DNA from: Glutamicibacter soli
Lineage (GTDB): Bacteria; Actinomycetota; Actinomycetes; Actinomycetales; Micrococcaceae
Assembly: GCF_003309065.1 (NCBI RefSeq)
Contig: NZ_POAF01000011.1
Coordinates: 1-64,000 of the forward strand
Length of the DNA: 64,000 bases
Direction: 5' to 3'
Of the stretch, positions 58,825-64,000 are shown in pieces. The translations under genes were made by a program, and so were the position numbers. Numbering within the stretch: position 1 is the first letter of the stretch; every line of letters starts with the position of its first letter. Under the pieces are notes generated by a model. The model made no database searches, was not told where the DNA came from, and saw only the letters and a program-made list of their open reading frames with translations.

Positions 58825-59403
58825 ATGGCCAAACTGATCGGATACGCCCGCGTATCCACCAAAGCCCAAGACGCCGACCGACAAATCCAGGACCTCCTCG
58901 CCGCGGGCGTCCGCCGCGATGACCTCTATATCGACCACGGCCAATCCGGAGCACTCGCCAAACGCCCCGGGCTGGATAAAGCACTCAACGCCCTGCATCC
59001 AGATGACACCCTCGTCATCACTACCCTGGACCGGCTCGGACGCTCCACCCAAAAAATGCTCGACCTCGCACAGGAACTACGCGAACGCAATATCGGGCTG
59101 CGGGTGCTGAACCTCGGCGGCGGCGATGTCGACACGAAAACGCCCATGGGAGCCATGGTCTTCACCGTCATGGCCGCCTTGGCTCAAATGGAATTAGAGA
59201 TCAAACGCGAACGGATCACCGACTCCGTCACCAAACGCCGCACCACCGGCGGCGACCTCGGAGGTCGTCGACCGACCTTCACCGAATCGCAGATCCGTAC
59301 TGCCGCCAAACTGGTCCAGTCCGGCGAACCAGCAACCCAAGTCGCCAAAGACATGGGCATGTCCCGTGCGACGCTCTACCGACGGATCAAAGAACTTCCC
59401 TAA
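58825..59403 (+). CDS. Serine recombinase (resolvase/TnpR family)
   Basis: A 192-residue recombinase. The catalytic serine is S11 in GYARVSTKAQD; the arginine motif is TLDRLGRST, and LAQMELEIKRERI marks the E helix. The C-terminal HTH is GGRRPTFTESQIRTAAKLVQSGEPATQVAKDMGMSRATLYRRIKEL. This is full length for a TnpR-like resolvase, acting at the adjacent res site. ATG 58825 follows GAGGG. No Tn3 transposase is in the window, so it may serve plasmid multimer resolution. Confidence 0.93.
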   Translation: MAKLIGYARVSTKAQDADRQIQDLLAAGVRRDDLYIDHGQSGALAKRPGLDKALNALHPDDTLVITTLDRLGRSTQKMLDLAQELRERNIGLRVLNLGGGDVDTKTPMGAMVFTVMAALAQMELEIKRERITDSVTKRRTTGGDLGGRRPTFTESQIRTAAKLVQSGEPATQVAKDMGMSRATLYRRIKELP

Positions 59404-59481
59404 CCAAACATTGCTCAGTAAGGGTTACAGCACTTCCTGCCCTTGCTGACCGTTCTAAAGCTTGGGCAACTCGTCGGAGCA

Positions 59482-60225
59482 ATGGACTACGCTGAGCAAC
59501 ATACGACGCAACTTTTCCACGACTGGAGCTGGATCTTGGCCAGAACAAGAAACACCACCGCCGAAATTGCAGACCTCCTACGCAACAGCCAGGGGATACC
59601 CACTGTCTCAGAGGTCGAGAACCACGCTATCCTGTTCTACCCTCGACACTGGTTGAACCGGTGGAACGAAAACATGCCGAACATTCCTTCCATCCTCCAA
59701 AGCGGAGAAAAGGACAGCAAAGGGCGACTTACCCTCAGCCGAGGCGACCTATTCACTCTGGGTACCAAGGTGGAAACTGCACAAGATGCGGTCAACTTCT
59801 ACGTCGCGGTCTGTTCATGGGGCGCCGGTGCCAAAGCCCGGGATATCTACCGTCGAATTCCAACATTGAGCGAACCTGACGTTGGAGAAAAACTCCTCGG
59901 CGGAATCATGCTCGCCAAAGACTCGAACGTCGAATCGGAGGATGCCTACCGATCCTTCTGGACACGTGAGCAGTACAGACTCAAAGGTCTCGGCCCAGCC
60001 TTCTTCACCAAGCTTTTGTACTTCGCCGCTGGCCCCGCGGATAGCAAGAAAATGCGCCATCTCATTCTGGACAAGAAGGTTGCAGCTTCCATTGGCTGGC
60101 CTGACAAAGCCTGGTGGACTCCATCGGAGTATGGAGACTACCTGAAACTCATCAACAACGTCATGGAATACCTGCCCGAAGCAGAACGCTCCGACTGCCT
60201 CGAAATGCGTCTGTTCAATCCATAG
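59482..60225 (+). CDS. OGG-fold (8-oxoguanine glycosylase-like) protein
   Basis: About 247 residues from ATG 59482; a TTG at 59443 would add 13 residues and neither start has a clear ribosome binding site. The core YRLKGLGPAFFTKLLYFAAG (the HhH-like segment) with FYVAVCSWGAGAKARDIYRR and ILDKKVAASIGW is that of the 8-oxoguanine DNA glycosylase OGG-fold family found near mobile elements in actinobacteria. The catalytic lysine/aspartate pair of true OGG cannot be assigned with confidence, so it may be a divergent DNA-binding or glycosylase protein. Confidence 0.65.
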   Translation: MDYAEQHTTQLFHDWSWILARTRNTTAEIADLLRNSQGIPTVSEVENHAILFYPRHWLNRWNENMPNIPSILQSGEKDSKGRLTLSRGDLFTLGTKVETAQDAVNFYVAVCSWGAGAKARDIYRRIPTLSEPDVGEKLLGGIMLAKDSNVESEDAYRSFWTREQYRLKGLGPAFFTKLLYFAAGPADSKKMRHLILDKKVAASIGWPDKAWWTPSEYGDYLKLINNVMEYLPEAERSDCLEMRLFNP

Positions 60226-60317
60226 TGCACCTCAAAGGATCTTCCCGAAAACGCTACGATCCCAGTTCTGGGCCACGACCTTTCGGTTCTGAGTTTCGGG
60301 AAACCGGGAACGTTGAG

Positions 60318-60358
60318 AAACCGCCGTTCGAGCGATTGCTCGAACGACGGTTTTCTTC
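60318..60358 (+). terminator. Strong terminator between convergent genes
   Basis: AAACCGCCGTTCGAGC-GATT-GCTCGAACGACGGTTT (16-bp arms, one mismatch) followed by TCTTC. It lies between the OGG-fold gene and the hydrolase gene. Confidence 0.82.
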
Positions 60359-60456
60359 ATCCCAAAAACGATCGTTATTGGCGCCTGCACGAAGCGGACT
60401 GTTCCGCCACCAACGGCCTGCTCCCGGATTTTGTGTTGCGATTCTTCGCTCAGGTG

Positions 60457-61416
60457 CTATTTCAAGGCATCTTTCAGGACCGCCACAGCCTGCGCGATAG
60501 CCCCCTGAGCCGCGTAGGTGTCGTGGAGACTATTGACCATGACGAAGTCGTGGATGATGCCCAGATAACGTGTGGCTGTAACGGGGACCCCGGCGGCCCG
60601 CAGTTTAGCGGCGTAGGCCTCTCCTTCATCGCGTAGCACATCGGCTTCGGCCGTAATGATCAGAGCCGGTGGCAGCCCTACAAGTTGTTCGGTAGTGGCA
60701 CGCAAGGGGGAGGCAGTAATTTCGTTGCGCTCTGCTGCGCTGGTGGTGTACTGGTCCCAGAACCACTTCATGCCCTCGCGGGCCAGAAAGTACCCTTCAG
60801 CGAATTTGTGGTAGCTATCAGTCTCGAAGGATGCATCCGTGACGGGATAAAACAGCACCTGGGATACGAAGGAGACATCCTGGCGCTCTTTGGCCATCAA
60901 CGTCAGCGCAGCGCTCATGTTGCCACCCACCGAGTCGCCAGCCACAGCCATACGACGTGAATCCAGCTTTTCATCCTGGCCCTGCCGAGTGATCCATTGC
61001 GCGGTAGCGTAGGCCTGCTCGATCGCGTGGGGGTAGCGAACGTCGGGGGAACGGTCGTATTCGGGGAAGACTACTGCGGCGCGGGCACCTACTGCCAGAT
61101 CTCGCACCAGTCGGTCGTGGGTGTGTGCGTTGCCAAAGACCCACCCGGCACCGTGCAGGTACAGAATGACCGGAAGGAGCCCGGTGGCATCGGCCGGCTT
61201 GACGATACGAACCTTCACAGTCCCGGCCGGCCCGCCGGGGATCTCCATCCATTTCTCCTGCACTTCTGGCTTTTCAATGGGATCGTCCTGCACCCCATCG
61301 ACTGCGGCTCGTCCATCTTCAGGGGCAAGCTGGTAGAGGAATGGAGGTTGGGAAGTGGCTTCCACAAAGGCTTGGGCGGCAGGCTCAAGAGAAATGTTCA
61401 ACGGGTTGGCGGTCAT
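60457..61416 (-). CDS. Alpha/beta hydrolase (HSL-type esterase)
   Basis: A 319-residue hydrolase of the hormone-sensitive-lipase class. HGAGW forms the oxyanion hole, the nucleophile is S in GDSVGGN, the acid is D in EADVLRDEG, and the histidine is in GIIHDFVM. GGAAGG precedes ATG 61416, trimming a longer frame that overlaps the operators. Carboxylesterase activity on acyl esters is expected; the substrate is unknown. Regulated by the divergent TetR protein. Confidence 0.9.
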   Translation of the reverse strand: MTANPLNISLEPAAQAFVEATSQPPFLYQLAPEDGRAAVDGVQDDPIEKPEVQEKWMEIPGGPAGTVKVRIVKPADATGLLPVILYLHGAGWVFGNAHTHDRLVRDLAVGARAAVVFPEYDRSPDVRYPHAIEQAYATAQWITRQGQDEKLDSRRMAVAGDSVGGNMSAALTLMAKERQDVSFVSQVLFYPVTDASFETDSYHKFAEGYFLAREGMKWFWDQYTTSAAERNEITASPLRATTEQLVGLPPALIITAEADVLRDEGEAYAAKLRAAGVPVTATRYLGIIHDFVMVNSLHDTYAAQGAIAQAVAVLKDALK

Positions 61417-61436
61417 TGGGTTTCCTTCCCTAAATT

Positions 61437-61548
61437 GAGAACGATCGTTCTCACTCAGAAAACAACTATAGAGAACGGTCGTTCTCTTCGCAACTTGCTG
61501 ATTCCCATTGGAACTACCCAATGCCCGCGGCAGAGAACGATCGTTATC
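61437..61548. promoter_or_regulatory. Three operators of the divergent TetR regulator
   Basis: GAGAACGATCGTTCTC at 61437-61452 and GAGAACGGTCGTTCTC at 61471-61486 are a perfect and a near-perfect 16-bp palindrome; GAGAACGATCGTTATC at 61533-61548 is a third copy with one change. They flank both promoters of the hydrolase/TetR divergon. Confidence 0.88.
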
Positions 61549-61568
61549 CTGCGGTGTAAGCTGAGGAG

Positions 61569-62147
61569 ATGCAGAAGGAAGAGCTTCGAAAACGCATCAT
61601 TCAGGCTGCGGACGGTTTGTTCTACTCACGCGGGATGTCCAATGTGGGCATGGATGCCGTGCGCGCGGAAGCAGGAGCCTCGCTTAAAGCGATTTACAAG
61701 GAATTCTCTTCCAAGGAAGAACTCATCTTGGCCGTTCTGGAATATCGGCATGAGTTATGGATTCGCGGTCTGGCGAACGAAACCGCCGACACAGGATCTG
61801 CCCACGACAAGGTCCTGGCAATCTACGATTATTTGGCCCAGTGGTTCACGCAAGACGATTTTCGCGGGTGCGGTTTCATCAACGCGTTCGGCGAGCTAGG
61901 CTCGATGAGTCCCCGGATCGCCGAAGCGGTCAAGCTTCACAAGAAGTCTTTCCAGGACTACGTCAGGCAACTGGTGATCGAAGCTCAATGGCCTGTGGAA
62001 CTAGCAACCCAACTAGCAATTCTGGCGGAAGGAGCGCAGACCACTGCTGCCATTTCCGGGGATCCGGAGGCGGCTGCGGCGGCCAGACAAGCAGCTCAAG
62101 CACTGATCAGTGTTGCCGAATCACGTCGCGCTAAATCAACCTCCTGA
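61569..62147 (+). CDS. TetR/AcrR-family repressor
   Basis: A 192-residue protein. The N-terminal HTH (RIIQAADGLFYSRGMSNVGMDAVRAEAGASLKAIYKEFSSKEELI) is standard TetR, and the C-terminal domain (CGFINAFGELGSMSPRIAEAVKLHKKSFQDYVRQLV) belongs to the TetR_C group that often binds aromatic or electrophilic ligands. Divergent from the hydrolase with three palindromes between, so it almost certainly represses both. GAGGAG directly before ATG 61569 is too close, so initiation may be inefficient. Confidence 0.9.
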   Translation: MQKEELRKRIIQAADGLFYSRGMSNVGMDAVRAEAGASLKAIYKEFSSKEELILAVLEYRHELWIRGLANETADTGSAHDKVLAIYDYLAQWFTQDDFRGCGFINAFGELGSMSPRIAEAVKLHKKSFQDYVRQLVIEAQWPVELATQLAILAEGAQTTAAISGDPEAAAAARQAAQALISVAESRRAKSTS

Positions 62148-62241
62148 CGCGCACCCAACAAACATGGCACAGAAGGGCTAGACCCAGGCAGCTACGTAGC
62201 GCCCGGACGCAGCCCTTCCCGTGCATGTCTAAAACAACGTT

Positions 62242-62442
62242 TCAGTCTCCACGCTCTTGCCGATGACGCACTGCGCGGGTGGCGGCGAGCAAGTCGAGTC
62301 CGGTGTGCTCACGAACCACGCGAACAGCCTGGACCACATCTTCGCGGGCCAACAGTTCATCAACCGTGGTGGCCAGCGGTTCAGGGATCAAAACCGGCAC
62401 AGGCTCGGGACGCTCACTTCGTCGCGAGAAAGGATTACGCAT
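62242..62442 (-). CDS. Small protein resembling ribosomal L7/L12 C-terminal domain
   Basis: 66 residues from ATG 62442. VVQAVRVVREHTGLDLLAATRAVRHRQE carries the xKxIRxVRxxTGLxLxxAxxxV pattern of the L7/L12 C-terminal domain, a module that also occurs alone in actinobacteria. Preceded by a Pro/Arg-rich linker. Function of solo copies is unknown. The ribosome binding site is weak. Confidence 0.65.
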   Translation of the reverse strand: MRNPFSRRSERPEPVPVLIPEPLATTVDELLAREDVVQAVRVVREHTGLDLLAATRAVRHRQERGD

Positions 62443-63020
62443 AATATCTAACTTTCTTTTGTTGCAGGGTTCACCTGGTGGCATCCAACGCCAACCGCGG
62501 AACAGTGTCTAAGAGGCAAGGGATTGCGCTTTTTACCAAACGGCTCTCTTTTGAGGAAATGGCATCTACCGTCAGGAACGCTCCATGACCATCTCCGTAA
62601 TCTGCCTAGTTCAAGAACAACCCACTGTAGCTCAGTGCGGCGGGACGCTTACATCGCTATGCGCGTCAAGAGCGGTGGTGTATCGGAGCCCCTTTCGACC
62701 TCGTGGATGTCACGACGGACCTGAGGCCAATCCGTGGGCGGATCCCCACCCCAAGTAAGGACCGCCAAGCGCCCGAGACGAACTCCCGGGGTACGCCATA
62801 GCTCGACCGGCGGCCACTTGGGGCACGCCCGCGCAAACGAACCTATGCACACCGCGCCAGGTGCTGGCCCGAGATTGACGCCAGCACTCCGGCGCGGCGA
62901 GGCCAGGAACGGACGCGCTGACGCACTGGCCCACCCCTGCGGTGGTGCTCCCGTTCGAGACCACCACCGCGCCCGACGGTTTACCCATGGCGAACTGCAA
63001 GTTATCGGGAACTACGACTC
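62443..63020. other. No intact gene; possible coding remnant
   Basis: GC-rich frames on both strands at 62650-63000 (for example ELWRTPGVRLGRLAVLTWGGDPPTDWPQVRRDIHEVERG on the minus strand) look protein-like but have no start or family. Probably a decayed gene next to the following operon. Confidence 0.35.
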
Positions 63021-63425
63021 TTACTGCGTGAACGCGGCCGCCACGGCAGCGGTGTCCTCGAACAGATGCATACGCGTGATCGCGCCGTCGATCACAGTCA
63101 GACGCAGCGCGACCTCCGTGTGGAACGGGCGACCCGTGGTGGCGACGACGTGGTCGAACTCTCCGAAGACCACCGCCTCATTTCCGTCGACCACGACGGA
63201 ATCAATCTTGACAACACTCTGGCCCGGCACAAGCGCATTCCAAAGTGCGTGGAAGTAGTCCGGCACCTCGCTCTTGCGCGAGCGGGGACCCGCCCAGGAA
63301 GCCAGCTTGGGATCGCCGCGCACGATCCAGTCAATCTCCTCGGCGAACAGCGCGCCGATCCCGTCAGCGTCCTGCGCTCCAAGCCGCTGAAGGAAGGTAT
63401 TAGTAATCTCTGCGGTGCTACTCAA
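63021..63425 (-). CDS. SnoaL/NTF2-like ketosteroid-isomerase-fold protein
   Basis: A 134-residue protein from TTG 63425, preferred because AAGGAG sits 6 nt upstream and the folded domain begins immediately. FLQRLGAQDADGIGALFAEEIDWIVRGDP...VPDYFHALWNALVPGQSVVKIDSVVVDGNEAVVFGEFDHVVATTGRPFHTEVALRLTVIDGAITRMHLFEDTAAVAAAF is a complete SnoaL-type cone fold. Members may be hydratases, isomerases or ligand carriers. Divergent from the TetR gene at 63524. Confidence 0.85.
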   Translation of the reverse strand: MSSTAEITNTFLQRLGAQDADGIGALFAEEIDWIVRGDPKLASWAGPRSRKSEVPDYFHALWNALVPGQSVVKIDSVVVDGNEAVVFGEFDHVVATTGRPFHTEVALRLTVIDGAITRMHLFEDTAAVAAAFTQ

Positions 63426-63466
63426 CAGGGTCTCCTTAAATCGATGAGGTGAAACGATCACCATTT

Positions 63467-63511
63467 TGTAGTGATTGATACAGAACTGTAGCAGATATGT
63501 AGCGGTTGATA
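63467..63511. promoter_or_regulatory. Divergent promoter region with 14-bp direct repeat
   Basis: TGTAGTGATTGATA (63467-63480) and TGTAGCGGTTGATA (63498-63511) repeat with centres 31 bp apart between the divergent genes, suggesting two binding sites for the neighbouring TetR protein. Confidence 0.5.
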
Positions 63512-63523
63512 TAAAATCGGCGT

Positions 63524-64000
63524 ATGGGACGACCGCGAGCATTCGACCGAGACACCGCACTGGACAAGGCCCTCCACCTGTTCTGGGCCCGCGGATACGA
63601 GCAGACCTCGATTAGCGATCTCACCGAGGAACTCGGCATTGCGCCACCGAGCCTTTATGCCGCGTTCGGGGATAAACGAACCCTGTTCGAAGAGGCCGTT
63701 GCGCGATACGAAGCCGACCCGCGATCGGTAACCACAGCCGGACTTGCCAAGACGAACCAGTCGGACGTGCTGCGAACCATGTTTGAGCGCGCAGTGCAGG
63801 AATACGCCAGCAAGGACCACCCGCATGGCTGCCTGGTCAACAGCGCGCCGGAACTAGCCGCCAACCGCGCTCACAACCGAAATCTCACCGCGGCCCGATT
63901 GCGGGAAGTGACAGAAGATGCCGAATCCAGCGACACTGCCGAGAACCTCGCCGCCTTCGCCCATGTAATGCTGGTGGGACTCTCCTCATACGCCAGAGAT
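63524..64000 (+). CDS. TetR-family repressor, truncated by the window
   Basis: ATG 63524 opens MGRPRAFDRDTALDKALHLFWARGYEQTSISDLTEELGIAPPSLYAAFGDKRTLFEEAV, a complete TetR HTH. The C-terminal domain (AVQEYASKDHPHGCLVNSAPELAA) belongs to the TetR group with a conserved Gly-Cys-Leu loop. About 159 residues are visible before the window ends. It probably represses the divergent NTF2-like gene. Confidence 0.9.
   Translation, partial: MGRPRAFDRDTALDKALHLFWARGYEQTSISDLTEELGIAPPSLYAAFGDKRTLFEEAVARYEADPRSVTTAGLAKTNQSDVLRTMFERAVQEYASKDHPHGCLVNSAPELAANRAHNRNLTAARLREVTEDAESSDTAENLAAFAHVMLVGLSSYARD

Noticed and set aside
60367-60376. AACGATCGTT palindrome near the OGG/hydrolase terminator
   Set aside because: It matches only the 10-bp core of the TetR operator and lies downstream of both genes, so it is probably chance.
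1-64000. CRISPR arrays, rRNA or tRNA genes
   Set aside because: No regularly spaced direct repeats of 25-40 bp were seen, and no rRNA segments or recognisable tRNA clover leaves were found by reading.

Overview
The window looks like part of a large conjugative plasmid, or a plasmid-derived mobile region, from a high-GC actinobacterium. The Micrococcaceae (Arthrobacter/Glutamicibacter type) fit best, judging from the style of the ParA/ParB pair, the SCO6880-type conjugation module, the helicase-associated-domain proteins and the SigK/RskA/fasciclin group. This host assignment is inferred from family resemblance; there is no rRNA or other phylogenetic marker here. Base composition is a patchwork: the first 11 kb and 27.4-34.9 kb are moderate in GC, while the catabolic operon (20.2-27.3 kb) and the transfer genes (35-53 kb) are clearly GC-richer.

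1-11.5 kb is accessory DNA: a frameshifted IS481 transposase, a DUF4192 remnant, three copies of an unrecognised ~150-residue protein family (one broken by a TGG-to-TGA change), a DUF2188 protein, a DNA/RNA non-specific endonuclease, and a single-chain restriction-modification enzyme lying between two direct copies of a helicase-associated-domain gene, one intact and one with a premature TGA. 11.5-18.5 kb is the plasmid maintenance block: ParA/ParB, an NrdH redoxin, small proteins, an ArdC-like antirestriction protein and a putative replication initiator. Six genes here share a promoter architecture built on a 14-bp palindrome (TAATAGTACTATTA).

18.6-20.2 kb holds a res-like site copy and an IS5-family element. 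20.2-27.3 kb is a catabolic operon: a GntR/FCD regulator divergent from a Rieske oxygenase, a HutD/cupin-like protein, an AstE/DoeB-type deacylase, a polar amino-acid ABC transporter and the oxygenase reductase. 27.4-35 kb carries a LuxR-type regulator, a YoeB/YefM-type toxin-antitoxin pair, ferrochelatase, a cold-shock gene remnant, and a SigK/RskA system with its likely targets (fasciclin lipoprotein and molybdopterin oxidoreductase), each behind a matching putative SigK promoter.

35.2-53.8 kb is the conjugation module: ParA-like ATPase, lipoprotein, cell-wall hydrolase, membrane-anchored beta-propeller-like protein and xis-like HTH on the minus strand; DUF6668, a small membrane protein, a VirB6-like protein, an SCO6880 protein, a VirB4-like ATPase and a VirD4-like coupling protein on the plus strand; then DUF4913, a charged accessory protein, relaxase and MobC-like protein. 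A candidate oriT lies next to the MobC gene. 53.8-59.4 kb contains a third copy of a ~165-bp dispersed structured element, a very strong inverted repeat, a zeta-toxin module, a region with DnaA-box-like sequences, a second DUF2188 protein, two unrecognised proteins, and a serine resolvase with its res site. 59.4-64 kb holds an OGG-fold protein, an alpha/beta hydrolase with a divergent TetR regulator and three operators, an L7/L12-like small protein, and an NTF2-like protein divergent from a second TetR regulator that runs off the window.
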